A stretch of 64,000 nucleotides of DNA from Nigrospora sphaerica (GCA_018287875.1 JAGVVL010000002.1:5208001-5272000); one strand, 5' to 3'; counted from the stretch's first letter, positions 35,140-48,119 are shown. Program-made: numbers and translations. Notes: generated by a model from the letters alone, not told the origin.

Positions 35140-38067
35140 TCTCTCTCTTTCGCGGCTGGGGGCATGGCGCAAGAGAGCGAGGGAGGAGAAGAGAGCTCTA
35201 GACTGGGGCCGTCTCGAGGCTGTGGGGAGCATTTTACGGCATAGGAAACTAAAAAAGGGTTATGGGTCTTCTTCCCTTTCCCCCAGTTGTCGACAATATG
35301 TGCTGGCAAGCACCGGCCTGGGCAGCAAAAAAGCGACTCCTGGCCGGTGGACAACAAAACCAGGCCCACGGACTCCACCTCATCCATGCCCCACGTCTTC
35401 CGCGCCCCCCTCGGGCTGTTTTCCCCAGAGTCGATCGTCAAGGCTGACCGATTTCACTTGTCCCAACGCGCCACGATGGATGCCCTATTTGTTTCCCGCT
35501 GAGACTCGCCAGCGTCTTGGGTGACCAGCCCACACCCTACCAGCGGCGAGGCTCCCAATACTGATGGGACGGGTCTTTGTGATATGGTTCGTCATTATTA
35601 TCGTCGTCGTCGTTTCCTATGTTCCCACCGGCCCCCCCTCTTTCAGATGTGTCCCCGTTATGTTTCGTTTGTGGCCCCGTCCCCTCTCTCTTCGCTCCGC
35701 AAAGAGGGCCGATGGGGTCAGAGCACGGCGACGCATGAAATACCGGAACCAAGCCGGTCCACGACGGCGCCTGGCTCGTTCAGGGATATATCCTGCTTGT
35801 GTGCCACCACCTGAGCGAGGCACCAGGTCCGCCGGCTGGCTTTGGCTCGAAACGTCCATCTAGGGGAGGGGCGGCCCTCGGCGGCTTTGGATCGAACTTT
35901 GGGTTCCGCTCCGTGAGAGGCTAGCCCGCCGCGGCCCTTGATCCTGGCGCTGCCCCGGCCAGGACGGCCCCGGGGAGGGGAGGGGGCGTCGCCGTGGGCA
36001 TCGCCATAGTCCACGGGCAGAGAGGTACCTTATGGGTGGCACGCCCTCCGGCAGGCCGGCTACACGGTTGATGGCAGCATGATGCGCATGTGAGGTACCT
36101 CTTGTGTCCCCAGCCGCCCCAGGACTACGGATGGATTACGTTTAGGGCCCCCATCCATCCCAACATGACCGCGAAGGGGTACAAACGGGACGGCTGGCGC
36201 GGGCAGTGAGGAAAAGAGAGAGAGGGATGATGTCCCTTCTTCGTAGGGCCCTGGGCCCTCGCGGGTCAGGCAGCTACAATAAAGGTACATACATAACCCA
36301 ATACTTCCTTAGCTCAGGGAGCGTGGCTGGCCCTACGTCCGGCGCCCCAGCGGCGGCGCGAGGCTTGAACGGCAGGGCAGGCCCGAGACAGCTCCTCTAG
36401 CTTTGGTGGCGGAGCAACGTGAGAGAGAAAGAGAGAAATGGCTACGTCAACCGAGAGTGTCTTGCTCATTTTCCTTTTTCCTCCCACGTCCAGCCCCGGC
36501 GGCGCACGCGCTTCGCGGCGGTTTCGTCGATTGACGTGGACGTTTTCGATCGGTGCGGCCATTGCTGTTATTCATGGCCGCTTCTTGCTTACACTCTCCC
36601 CCTCTCTGCCGCTTGGATAGCCCGGTAATCCTCCCCGTCGTACCTGCTTTAACGGCTGCAGATTTTCGGACCCTGCGCGACCTGCAACTGCAACTGCCTT
36701 GTGTACCTGCCGCTGAAGGGTAGGAAATTACGTAGATACAGACTTTGGAAGGCAGTGTGTACACGTCAATAAAAGTACTTGGTGTATGTAATTGCCTACT
36801 TCATAACCTACTTTAAGTAAAGCACTTAACGTAACAACCGTTCCACGGGGGAGGAGGGTCCTTTTCCCGGTACTTCAGTTTGGGTAGTTTTCATCAACCT
36901 TCATCACTGCGTCGTCGTCGCTTGCCAGGGCCAACCTTAGGCCACCCAAAGTCAACCTTGCAATGCGGGTCAAAAGACGCCTCAATTCGTCTCATTGGTC
37001 CTGGGCTGTTCCGTCTGTACACACCTGGTTTAGCCGGGCCTCGATCCCTTCGGCGGCGCTGCGCACGCAGGGGAAAACATACTCCAGGCACCGGGTACAC
37101 ATGCCCTTTTCCATCCGTCAGACCTGGACCCTTTTCCCTCCCCCCCTTCTCTGCCACCGTCGGGTCTCGTTTTCCGAGCGCCGGCCGCCATCCTTCCCTG
37201 ACCCTAGGGCTGCGAAAGTTTGCTCGAAGTCTCGAACGCCCGAACCCGGGCAGGCTCCGGTAGGCAAAGAGCTGGCCAGCGCACACGAGGCTGGCTCGAA
37301 ATTGGGCGCCCTGGGCCGCCCTGGGCCGACCGCCAAGGCCCCAGAGCATTCCATTTTCACACAGGGCTGGCTGTCATCTGGAGTTTCATGGCAACCACCG
37401 TCTCATCTGCGCGAGCCGCTCACACGCCCTGTCCTCCCCACCCAGCCCGCGCTGGGTGGGATGTACTGGCATGCATCCGTACGCCCGGCACGAGAGGCAA
37501 CAATTGGGAGCCTGGTGTTTACCCCCGGGAAAGAATTTTTTTGCTTCGTTTTTCATCAAGCTTTGGCCTTGGGCCTCGGAGTGCCTGGCTGCTAGCCACC
37601 CCCTCTCTCTTGCTGAGGTGATGCATCAGAATTCTTGAGTCATGGACGCTTCTTGAATTCCGAAGCGTCTTGCACAGCGCGAACAGACACCAAACCGAGA
37701 CGGGGTCCCCACCCGGACGGCCAAGTGCACCGACATCACCATGCTTCACAGCAGGTACATCCACAGCGCCGCACCGAGTGTAGCCGCGCTAGGTAGCCAA
37801 GCGGGCGATGTGACGGCTCCGGCGCGCTTCTGGGTCTTCGCGAGAGTATCCGTAGGCCATGGCTCGAAATAGTTCGCCGGCTTGCGGCGGGCTACCAAGA
37901 CCAGCCGGAAAGTGGAGAAGGAGAGTCGCACCTCATCGACCAAACCACGACCGACCGACCGACCGAAGCTGCCGTGCGCTCCGACCTTCCCCATGCCGGT
38001 TTCCCATGATGATTCATTACCTAATAGAGTGCGCGTGGTAGGCGGACGGCCACATCGGTGAAAGATG

Positions 38068-38150
38068 TACTGCGAGTGAGTACGGCGAGCACTGTGTGTA
38101 CTGCGTGTACTGCGTGAGTACTGCGTGTAATGCGCGTATTGCGTGTACGC
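38068..38150. repeat. Imperfect tandem repeat of TACTGCGTG-like units
   Basis: Roughly eight diverged 9-13 bp units of the type TACTGCGTG follow each other, with variants TAATGCGCG and TATTGCGTG. Confidence 0.7.
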
Positions 38151-39370
38151 CGGTGGTTGTTTGATGTCTTGGTGGGGGTCGCGGGTAGGTCGCCTGTCTG
38201 GTCTGACAAGCCGGCACTTGGGGGTGATGGGACACGCGTGGCCGGGTCCAGCCCAGGCGCTGACGACTGAGACCCAGCAACGGAGGACAAGAACAGGATT
38301 ATGCCGACTAGACGTGGTTGAACTAGGCGGTCCCATCCGCGCCTACGGCTGCGTAGTCTGCCTGCCCATGGTTCCCTTTTGGCCTCCACCCAGCACGGCA
38401 TTGCTGGCTGGGCCCCTCAACTGGAAACACGGGCTACGCGGGAGATCGTGGCTCGGAAACGCGCTCCCTCGCCCCCCTCCCTCCACCCGGCGACGATCGA
38501 TGCTGTGCATGCATATGGGCGTGACGATTCCGAGGCTCGGTTGGTTATGCAAGCCAGTGTGCGCGGATGGAACCCAAGGGAAGTGAGCGAGGGCCATCTT
38601 TCATGCAAGAGGACATGGCAGGGGACAGGGTGGTAGGGGAAGACAGACAGGGTAGACGGCAGGTTTCCTTGCGCCAGCACCCCCAATCCTCGATGGACGG
38701 GCAGGACGGCTTCCTTGACCATAATGGTTTCAGAGGTTGTTAGTGCAGCCAATGGAAGGGCCCGCGGTCGTCAAACGGCCGCGGCAGCCCCAGGGGAATA
38801 TCTCATCGGTATGTACTTGCATATGTAGCTACTGTGGCAGTTGGTAGCAGGTAGAGAAACACCAGGGCTGCATATACCCCGAATGGCCTGCCTATATACT
38901 GTATACTATACCTCGCAGGGCAAATGGATAGTCCTACGTGAAGGCATATGTACACGCATAGCTCCTCCCCACTGACATATTGGTAGACATGTCCCGGCCC
39001 AACAAGAGGTGCCTGCATGCATGTCCACTGGGAGGAAGGCAGAGAGAGGGCTGCCTACATCCAGCCGTCGCCCACGTAGCAAAAAGCAACATGACATAAC
39101 TGATGCATTCCCAACCGTCGTGGGCGGGCACGCGCCCGGCATACATATGCAGGCTTTGTGTGGTTTGAACGACAGGGATGGCCCTCGGAAAATTAACACG
39201 GTGCAACCTCACGACCCACCCCTGTTGTTTCCGGCCCATGGTACCCAGATTTCCCGCTTCCCGCTTTCGCTTCCCGCTTGGGGATCGACTGCATCTACCG
39301 GTCAGTACCGTAGCGCCATTGGCTGGGACACACACAGGTTTGCAGATTGGTTAGCGGTAGCAAACCCACG

Positions 39371-39389
39371 AAAAAAAAAAAAAAAAAAA
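39371..39389. repeat. A19 homopolymer
   Basis: Nineteen consecutive A residues sit just upstream of a purine-rich GA tract (39438-39473) in gene-free DNA. Confidence 0.9.
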
Positions 39390-39817
39390 CAACGACGACG
39401 CTCTTTTTTCTTGAGAAGCGTAACGAACAGACAGAGATACGGAGAGAGAGAGAGAGACAGAGAGAGAGAGAGATGGCGAGAGAGAGAGAAATAGACAGAG
39501 AGGGTGCGCTGCGGGAAAGAGCCGGCCCCGTCGCGTATTTCTCCTTGGTCTCGGGGCCGTCGCTTTCGCGAGACTGTTCTACACACCCAGGGCCTCGCTC
39601 CTCTCCCCCCATGGCATTTGCGGTTCCGGTCGTCCGGGGCGCTTGCGCCAGGGGACACGGATATGACCGCGCCCGTCGTCAGCAGCGGTAGCCCAGTAAT
39701 AATGGTTGCCGGCCAATGTCGTCGTCGTCCATCTCTTGTCTTTTTTCTTCTTTTTTGCTACGGGGGACGGATATGCCGGTGTGGGCAAGCAATCAAAAGT
39801 GGGCAAGGGCGTGTGCC

Positions 39818-39844
39818 GGGGGGGGGGGTTAGGGGTTAGGGGGG
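39818..39844 (+). repeat. G-rich telomere-like motif
   Basis: A run of 11 G is followed by TTAGGGGTTAGGGGGG, two TTAGGG-type units in all. The G runs (11, 4, 6) could support a G-quadruplex. It is too short to be a former telomere. Confidence 0.7.
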
Positions 39845-41011
39845 AATAGCAGCGGCAGCATGTGCGGATGGAATTCCTCATCGACAGGACTGTATACTCC
39901 CACGCCCGTATCCCATCATTAACCTGGCTGTTTATTCCATAGGGGTGGTACGAAGGGGGTGAGGCAAGGGCCCCTTCCGCAGTTTTTAGGCACACTGGAT
40001 GGTATGTAGAATAATTTCATCTTGTAAAAATTTCCCCTCTTCCTTCTTGGTCCGGCTGCACGCGCGGCAAGCCCCCCGTCCACCCCGACCCATGGCCTTT
40101 CCGCCCTGTCCCCATGCCGCAGCCCATCGCCGATTCGTCTTTCCCGTGCGACTTTTTTCCCTCAACACATCGATTTGATCAACCCCCCCCCCTTCTTGTC
40201 CCGCCACATCAGCCCTTTCCGCGCGGTGCCCTTGCCCAGTTTCTGGTCCCTCGCCCATCATCCATCCATCCTGCCAAGGTCGACGACCCATTAGCCCACA
40301 CCGGTCACTGTCTCAGAGTGGGGGCAACGGCGGGAGACGACTGCCCCCGTGGCATCATCATGGAACGACTTTCTTTCTCTTTGGTTTTTTTTCTCGTCTG
40401 GTTTGACGGGGGTCGGGTTCTGGCGGGCTCGGCTGGGTTGGGCTTAGGGGGTGGGGGATCTGATTTAGGTGCTTGACCCTCTCTTTGTCCCTCCCTTGGT
40501 CCCTTCTGTTGTCCAAGCTTGGCAGGAAAAGTGAGGCTCCCCCGTGGCTTGCGCGGTACCGTCCCGCCAACGTGTCAGCCATGATACTTTGGAGGGACGC
40601 CCGAGGGTCCTTCGAGAACCCTCTCCCTGCCCCTGAGGTGATCCATTTCAGCAGGGCGTAATTCAGACATTCCTCGTCTCGGCCTGGCCTTCTAGACCGT
40701 GACGCTCAACCCCCCACTCGGATGAGCCTCCATCAGGCCATCAAGCCGGGTGGCTGCCGCTGGTGGCTTTACCTGCCTGCCAGTTGGCTGCGTGAACTTA
40801 GGGCACCATGGCGCATTCTTTTGTCGTTGCTGTTATTGTTATTGTTGTTTTTTTACTTTTTGTCTCTCCTTTTGCTTTCCTGCCACGTTCCGGGGCGTCT
40901 CGGGAAACCCCTAGCGTCTTGCTGCCGCCTCTACCTGTTTGCCTGTCGTGGCCCGCCAGGTCCGAAGCAAGCCGGACCCGCGGGCTGGCAAGGTACCGTA
41001 GGAAGAAGACA

Positions 41012-41013
<2 letters not shown>

Positions 41014-41046
<33 letters not shown>
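41014..41046. repeat. (GA)n microsatellite
   Basis: A GA dinucleotide run of about 33 bp, followed directly by CCCTAACCC. Confidence 0.85.
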
Positions 41047-41050
<4 letters not shown>

Positions 41051-43532
41051 AACCCTTTGCAGTGCGGAGCTTTCCTTTTCTCGGGCACGCGGCCTGCGGC
41101 GGGCAGCTTTCGACGGCCTGTCTCGGATGGATAGCGCTGGCCGACGGGAGGGGGCATCACGACAGGCACCACAAGTGTCACGGCCGTATCTCCCGTACCA
41201 CGGGAGCACTGCCCAATGGTTGGGCAGGGCGCCGCTCCCTCCCTCCCTTGGGAACACGCTCGGAGTTGCGTTACACCTAGCCCTCCCTGTCCCGTTACCG
41301 CAAATGAGCAGGGAAGGGCATCGTACTGCCTGCGTCGGTAGGGGGGCTTGCTGTAGTTCAGGTCCAGCAGGCCAGGCACGCGTGCGCGCGCGAAAGGGGC
41401 GGAGTCAAGGAGGGGCCTTCGCGGCTCTTGCGCATGGCGAGCAAAGCAGCGGACTACCTGAGGAGGGTCTCAGGCTCAGGCGAGTGAGAACGAGAGAGAG
41501 CTCCTCGATCGGAGACCAGGGCGCCCTTGGGGGTTGGCTGGCCGCGCATAGTCACACAGCGCATGGCTATATTCGACGTTGCCCGGGCCCCAGTGAGGCT
41601 GACGTGGAACCGGAGAGGCGCTTGCCCACCGACTACACGGCTAGCATGCCATGCGTGCCTGCGCCCTAGGCGGGTAGGCAAATGGGCAAGCCAGCCGTGG
41701 ATGCCGGGCTCCGGAAGGGAAGAGGGAAACCCCCACGCTCATGGTCGCTTGCGATCGTCCGGCGGCTAGGGACGGGGGCTTTTTCGCACTACGTGCCAGT
41801 GCCATCACGACGACGGCAGAGCGGCATAGGAGATCCCCCGACGACGACGACGGGCAAAGCAGCGCTGCCCTGTGCTTTTGCTCGCTCGCCCATGTTCGGA
41901 GGGAGGAAAGCCAGTAGTACTAAGTCAGTCCCCACCCGCGAATGAGTCCGTCGTCTTCCGCTTTCCGCGTTGACCTTCTACACCGCACGTAGCGTATTGG
42001 GCCACGGACTCGTCGTTTCCCTCACCGGCCGGTTCCAGTTTGACTCACATCTGGCGTTCCTATTACGGAGCTGTCGGGCTCGTCCGTCCGCTTTCAGCCC
42101 CCCCCCTCCCCGGGATATATGTCATAGGGAGTAGTAGTATGATCCAACGCTGTTCTCATATGGGAAACCTTTTTTTTTCCCATTCGCGGCTTTCTAAAGT
42201 TCCCCACCATGGTCTCGTTTCAGCGTAGCGCAATCTCACCAACCCTGGTTTCCATGGCATCTGGAAAAAGAGCGAGGGGTGGGAAACGAGCAGCAGCTTT
42301 CCTGGTCGGGCGAATGGGGAGACATCCGTCGACTCCATTGTTTTACGGCCTCGTCACGCAGGGCTGCTCTCTCATGCCCGGCCATGCTGCCGGTTCGCCG
42401 GGGAGAAGTCACCGTAGCATTCCAGAAGAAAACAAACCCCCCCCCTTCCACGGGCCACCCAGATCCGCCAGGGCGCCCGGCCACCGCAACGTCGCGGCCT
42501 TCCGGAAGGGGGATCAGGACTTGGCAAGGCCGCGGAACATGGGCCACGGCCGGGCCTGGACCCCCTCTCTCGTTCTCTTTCTCTTTTCCGCGCAGTACTA
42601 ATCGCTTCGCCCCCTGAAAAACCTCTCCTCTCGTAGGCGTGGCGCGGACGGGCCGAGGGGGGCCACGGCCCTTCCACCGGCCTTCGTTTCCCGCGCACGC
42701 ACGCGCGCGCCGTGCCACTTGCGCCCAGTTTCATAAAGATATTCCGGGAGGGGAGGGGCGGGGCCTCGAAACCCGCCCAGGTTCTTTGCTCGTCTGTGCC
42801 CCCGGCCGCTTCGGGAAAGGCGTGCTTTTTGGGTCGAAGGAAAGGGGGGCCTGAGGCAGAAAGAAGACCACGGCTGCCGGTTAAGGTGAAGGGAAACTGG
42901 GAATGCTTCGTCACGAATCGTAATTGGCCGCTCTTCCAGACCATCGTATTGCGTAGGCACAAAGCAAAGCGGGCTTCGCTCTCTCTCGCTTTCTCCATTG
43001 TGGCCGGGTGGGTAATGGGCCCGTGGACCAGAAAGCCCATCCGTCCGCCCCCATTTATGGCAACATCGTGATTCTCCTAGACAGACACCCCAAGGAGACC
43101 GCCCCCCCCCCTCGGGTGTCGACGCCCGGTGTCGCTGTAGAACCGGCCCGGCAGCAGCAGGCCTGGATAGACCGACACCATCCCAAAGGGGGGGGGACGT
43201 AAGGCGGCCCGTCCCTGATGGCCATGGCGGCCGCCTCCCCTCCGGGCTCGGGTTCCAGTCATCAACAAATAGAATGTTCTCTGGCTGACCGCTCCCCTTG
43301 CATGCGCCTTCTACCGTGCGGGTCGGAACAATAAAGGGGGCCACGGGAGAAGAAAGCGGGATGAATCGGTCTACAGATTTACCTTGCCCGTTGGTCCGAT
43401 CCGTCACAAACCCATCGTGGCTGCGCCCCAGGGGACAAACTCTATTGAATCCAGTATGTCCACGGTCCGGCCCCGTACCCGGCCGGCGTTCACCCCCCTC
43501 ATGGGGCGTACACGTATGCGTCCATGGCTTTT

Positions 43533-44789
43533 CTACGGCGCCGTAATCCGCAGCTCGTCGAAACCTCGGGCCAGGGCTTCCTCGCCCCCCGCCATCTCCA
43601 TTTCGTATTCCAGGTCCGGCTGAGCCTCCCGGTACAGTGCGTTTTTCTCGCTGGCCATCTTGAAGTTGTACGCCGCCTCCTCGTCGCTGATGATGCGCTT
43701 CCGGAGCCCCGCAGCCGCGGCGGCCTCGACCTGCAGCTGCATGGCGCACCCGCGGTCCAGCAGGCCGAACAGGAAGCCGGCCTCGTCGACCGTCGACCCC
43801 ACCGTTAGGAGGCCGTGGTTCATGAGGATGACGCCCTTGTTGTGGCTGCCTAGAGCGTCGGCGATGTTCTCTCCCTCCTGCTGGCCAAAGACGATACCCT
43901 CGTACTGCGCGTAAACTACATGGGCGTTGTGGAGCGTGCATATGTCCTGATTCAGCATCTCCAGAGGCCGCGCGAACACGCTCCAGGCACGGCCAGCGTT
44001 GGTGTGCGCGTGGCACACGGCGTGGACGTCGTGGGGCCGCCGCTTGTGAACGGCCGAGTGAATAAGATAACCCGCCGAATTCGCTGGACGGCTTGTGTTG
44101 CCCCCCACGATCCGGCCGGTCTGGATGTCCAGGCAGACCATGTCCCCGGCACTCAGCATGCCAAAGTGCCGGCCCAGGGGGTTCATCCACTGCGGAAAGG
44201 GGGGTCAGCGCCGCTCTTCCGAGGATTAGGGGACCGCGAGAACCAGGGCAGCAAGCAAGACCACCACCGCGTTCCCCGGTGGATAAACCAAGGGAGCAAG
44301 CCCGGACACGCCGACTGCACAAGCCAGCATGTCTGGGCCGGCTCCAGCGACGCGATGCTCCACGGGGAAAGGGGGGGGCAACGGGAAGGAAGGATGGCGA
44401 TCACTTACCATGAACCCTTCGTACTCTGGGTCGCGCACGGAGATGTGACCACTCATGCCCTCGGTGAAGTTCTGACGCGCAAAGTGGCGGAACGTAGCGG
44501 CCATGTGAACCAGGATGTGCTTTCTGTGCGACGTAAAGTCGGGAAACGACGGAATCCCTAGTCGGTCTTGTTGGCAATTCGCCCGGGCCACGTGCCGCCA
44601 TCACCCCGATGCCCGCCGGCCCGGGATACGTGTAGACTCACCTTGCATAACCAGTCCATGCGAAATGGCCTCAAGGGGCGTCTTTTCGTGCGCCACTTCC
44701 AGGCTTTGTTCGCTCTTGGTGTGCTGCTCCGGCTTTTCCTTGGCCGTCAAGGGGCTCGTCATCGCCGTCGAAATCGCGGAGGGGGCCAT
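43533..44789 (-). CDS. Class II aldolase/adducin-domain protein
   Basis: Exons are 44789-44642, 44557-44409 and 44189-43533, giving 317 residues; introns are 84 and 219 bp. The fold belongs to L-fuculose/L-ribulose phosphate aldolases and epimerases. Zinc ligands by family pattern are His159 and His161 in CHAHTNAG and His224 in NHGLLTVG. The start of the domain is [20 protein letters not shown] with [13 protein letters not shown]. The first 50 residues are polar and probably disordered. Fungal members of this group are mostly uncharacterised and the substrate is unknown; adducin-type members lack catalysis, but the three histidines here suggest an enzyme. The first ATG is at 44789; an extension to 44798 would begin at TTG. 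It is divergent from CCT3, 1.1 kb away. Confidence 0.92.
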
Positions 44790-45900
44790 GGTGAACAAGA
44801 GGCGGCAAGAAGTGAAGCGTACACGGTATTAGACTGGATAGCGGACGCGGAGAAGACCAGAGAGGGAGAGAGAGACAGAGAGACAGAGGGAGCTGCGGAT
44901 GGTGGGATGATGAGGAATATGACAGTACGGCGAGAATGCAGTGTACAGGATTGATAAGACCATCAGCGGAACGGCAATGATCTCCGGTCCTCGGCCGTGC
45001 CGTCTTCTCGCAGGTCGTTGGACGACGGAACCGATAGGCGGCGGCTGGCACTTCCCCGCCCCGCGTCGGGCGTGTCGGGCCCCGGTCCGACGACCAGCGC
45101 CCAAAGATAGGCGCCGCATCCGATAGTTGCATCGCTAACTTGTTTGAGTCTAGAGACGCAGGGTCTCGTGAGCTTGGTAGGTACGTCACATGGAAGGGAG
45201 AGGCTCTCTTGCTGGAGGGTTGCATGTCAGGGGCGCTTCGCGATAACGGACAGCTACTCTACACATTCGGCCCCGACTCCCCGACTGCTTTCCGGGCAGT
45301 TGTAGATGATCTGGCTGATTGGTATCGCAGGCAGGAGCATCCCATCCCACGAGCCGTTGAGCTGATTGCAGTTGCACACTTACACACTTGAATGGCATGA
45401 AGAGAGAGAGAGGGGGGGGCGAGAGGGAGATGGAGAAAGAAAAAGAAACACTCGATGCGCAATCATTTTAATCCAGTCGGATCATTACAGAGGCAGATGG
45501 CATTGAATGTTGAGATTGTTAAGATGTAGGTTGTTCCTACGAAGTAATCAATACCAAGTGAGTGCATGCCATTAGCACTTCCTTTATTGTACCAAAGTAC
45601 TTACATAGAAGGTCGGGAAGGTTCGACCTCGTCCCCTTTATCAAGCAATCGAGGGGTAGTGAAGGCGGGGGGAACTACGCCAACGCACAGGCCATCCCAG
45701 GCAAATACGCGGCAAAACTGATTTTCCACCATCGTGTAGCTCCTCCAAAAGTTTTGAGAAGTCAACAGGAGCTCGGCCTACGACTGCGATAAAGGAGGCT
45801 ATCGGCGATTCAGATCACTGCTACCACCGTTCGAGCTCCCGGCGAAACCTCCTCACCACCCAAGCCCCCCCTCGTTCCTTCTCCCAGAGCGTCTGTCAAG
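44790..45900. other. Divergent promoter region between the aldolase-like gene and CCT3
   Basis: About 1.1 kb with short GA-rich stretches near 44865-44890 and 45402-45445. I see no supported ORF and no clear TATA box. Confidence 0.55.
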
Positions 45901-47766
45901 ATGCAGGCCCCCGTTGTGGTCATGAGTGAGCCCCTCCATAAGCTACTTTCCCCATACGTGCAACCGACCAGGTAGCTGACCGTGAGGCATCGCCAGACAC
46001 CCAGAGCGGTGAGAGGCAGACTGGGCGACAGGCCCAGCTGTCCAACATCGCCGCCGCCAAGACGTACGTCCCATCCGTCGCGCCGCTTCGCTTCGCCCGC
46101 CCTTCCCCCCGCTGACCCGGCCTCCTTAGAGTCGCGGATATCATCCGATCATGTCTGGGCCCCAAGGCCATGTTGAAGATGCTGCTGGACCCCATGGGCG
46201 GCATCGTGCTCACCAACGACGGCCATGCCATCCTCCGTGAGATCGAGGTCTCGCACCCCGCGGCCAAGAGCATGATTGAACTCAGCCGGACGCAGGATGA
46301 GGAGGTGGGCGATGGCACCACTACTGTCATCGTCTTGGGTAAGGATACCCCTTTCCGCTTGGCTCGCCTAGCAACCATCTGACGTTGCGACCAGCTGGCG
46401 AGATCCTGGCCCAGGCCCTTCCCCAACTCGAGCGGAACATCCACCCCGTCGTAATCATCTCGGCCTTCAAGCGGGCCCTCAAGGACGCCCTGAACATCAT
46501 CGACGAGATCTCGCTGCCCGTCGACGTCAACGACGACAAGGTCATGAACAACCTCATCTCCACCTCGATCGGTACCAAGTACGTGTCAAGATGGACCGAG
46601 CTGATGTGCAGCCTGGCCCTGACGGCCGTACGCACCGTCACCTGGGAGGCCGGCGGAAAGCAGGAGGTCGACGTCAAGCGCTACGCCCGTGTCGAGAAGG
46701 TGCCCGGCGGCGAGATTGAGGGCAGCCGAGTCCTGGACGGCGTCATGGTCAACAAGGACATCACACACCCCAAGATGCGGCGGCGCATCGAGAACCCCCG
46801 GATCGTGCTGCTGGACTGCACGCTCGAGTACAAAAAGGGAGAGTCGCAAACCAACATCGAGGTCACCAAGGAGGACGACTGGAACCGCATCCTGCAGATC
46901 GAGGAGGAGCAGGTCAAGGCCATGTGCGACGCCATCCTGGCCGTGAAGCCCGACATCGTCATCACCGAGAAGGGCGTGTCAGATCTGGCGCAGCACTACT
47001 TCATGAAGGCTAATGTCACGGCGATCCGCCGAGTGCGAAAGACGGACAACAACAGAATAGCCCGCGCGACGGGCGCCACGATTGTCAACCGGGCCGAGGA
47101 CCTCCAGGAGTCGGATGTGGGCACCCAGTGCGGCCTGTTCGAGATTGAGAAGATTGGCGACGAGTACTTCACCTTCCTGACCAAGTGCAAGTCGCCCAAG
47201 GCCTGCACCATCCTGCTTCGGGGCCCGTCCAAGGACATCCTGAACGAGATCGAGCGCAACCTGCAGGACGCCATGGGTGTCGCTCGCAACGTCATCTTCC
47301 ACCCGCGACTGTCTCCCGGCGGCGGCGCCACCGAGATGGCCGTCTCGGTCCGGTTAAACCAGCTGGCCAAGAGCATAGAGGGTGTTCAGCAGTGGCCGTA
47401 CAAGGCCGTGGCGGACGCCCTTGAGGTCATTCCCCGCACGCTGATCCAGAACTCGGGTGCCAGCCCCGTCAGGGTTCTGACCGAGCTTCGCGCCAAGCAG
47501 GGCGAGGGCCTGAGCTCCTGGGGCATCAACGGCGAGGCGGGTACGCTGGCCGATATGCAGGAGTACGGCATCTGGGAGCCCGAGGCCATCAAGCTGCAGA
47601 GTCTGAAGACGGCCATTGAGGTGAGTTTCTCCGCGACCCCGCCCGTTCTGCCCATACTGACCCTACGTACTAGGCGGCCTGCCTGTTGTTGCGCGTGGAT
47701 GACATCTGCAGTGCGAAGAAGGCCCAGCAAGTCGGCGCCGGCGCTATGGGAGGAGGCGATGATTAG
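45901..47766 (+). CDS. CCT3: T-complex protein 1 subunit gamma (CCT3), cytosolic chaperonin
   Basis: Exons are 45901-45925, 45997-46063, 46130-46338, 46395-47620 and 47674-47766, giving 539 residues; introns are 71, 66, 56 and 53 bp. It is one of eight subunits of the TRiC/CCT ring that folds actin, tubulin and other cytosolic proteins with ATP. The equatorial ATP site has CLGPKAMLKMLLDP, NDGHAILRE and the GDGTT loop (91-95), with GGGATEMA near 409-416. The apical domain contains YKKGESQTNIEV, VITEKGVSDLAQHY and the gamma-typical RRVRKTDNNRIARATGA. The C-terminus ends GAGAMGGGDD, a Gly-rich tail as in other CCT subunits. The three 5' introns near the start are typical of fungal CCT genes. It is convergent with the next gene, 353 bp apart. 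Confidence 0.98.
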
Positions 47767-48119
47767 ACGTAGCGCGGAGTCTTGGAGGCTGGTCGTGGAA
47801 AAGAGTCATGCATACATACCCCTTGTACCAACAACACTGGTCCCTGGCATAAAAGTTGATGGGATACATGATAAATCTGATGGCTCTGCAGCCGGTTCCG
47901 ACATGACTTGACGTCAGTACTGTCTACTGATACCGAACCCCCTTGCCGTGCCCCATGCTACAACACTGGTGCCGCTAGACGTGTATGTACGATGCCGCGG
48001 GTTCTGTCTGGATTCGTGTTGTTATTGGTTCGCCTTTTTCATTATTCATACAGCGAGCAAAAGGCATGATTCGTTCTGCTCGTAATGGGTATCTTCGTTG
48101 CCGTGCTTCCTCCGTCAAC
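47767..48119. other. Shared 3' region of convergent CCT3 and PRKRIP1-like genes
   Basis: About 350 bp, less G+C-rich than the coding regions around it, with no ORF of interest. Confidence 0.6.

Larger units (their letters stand above)
34050..43532. other. 9.5-kb gene-poor stretch downstream of the Ecl1-family gene
   Basis: No supported gene is seen. Contents are an 8-bp minisatellite (34991-35139), GT-rich imperfect repeats (38068-38150), an A19 run (39371-39389), GA runs (39438-39473 and 41014-41046) and a G-rich telomere-like motif (39818-39844). Long open frames at 40722-41669 (+) and 42598-44322 (-) are low in complexity or shadow a real exon. Confidence 0.5.

Noticed and set aside
34980..35441. 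Frames encoding a repeating Cys/Val/Met/Tyr peptide
   Set aside because: Direct translation of the 8-bp minisatellite, open in all frames because of its period.
40722..41669. 315-codon + strand frame
   Set aside because: It runs through a GA microsatellite that encodes an Arg-Glu repeat and lacks any domain; chance ORF in G+C-rich DNA.
19185..43532. Possible transposon-derived desert
   Set aside because: No terminal repeats, transposase or reverse transcriptase motifs, and no AT-rich RIP signature were seen by eye.
42598..44322. 574-codon minus-strand frame
   Set aside because: It overlaps the aldolase exon in the wrong frame and runs on through gene-free DNA; composition is Arg/Gly/Pro-rich without motifs.
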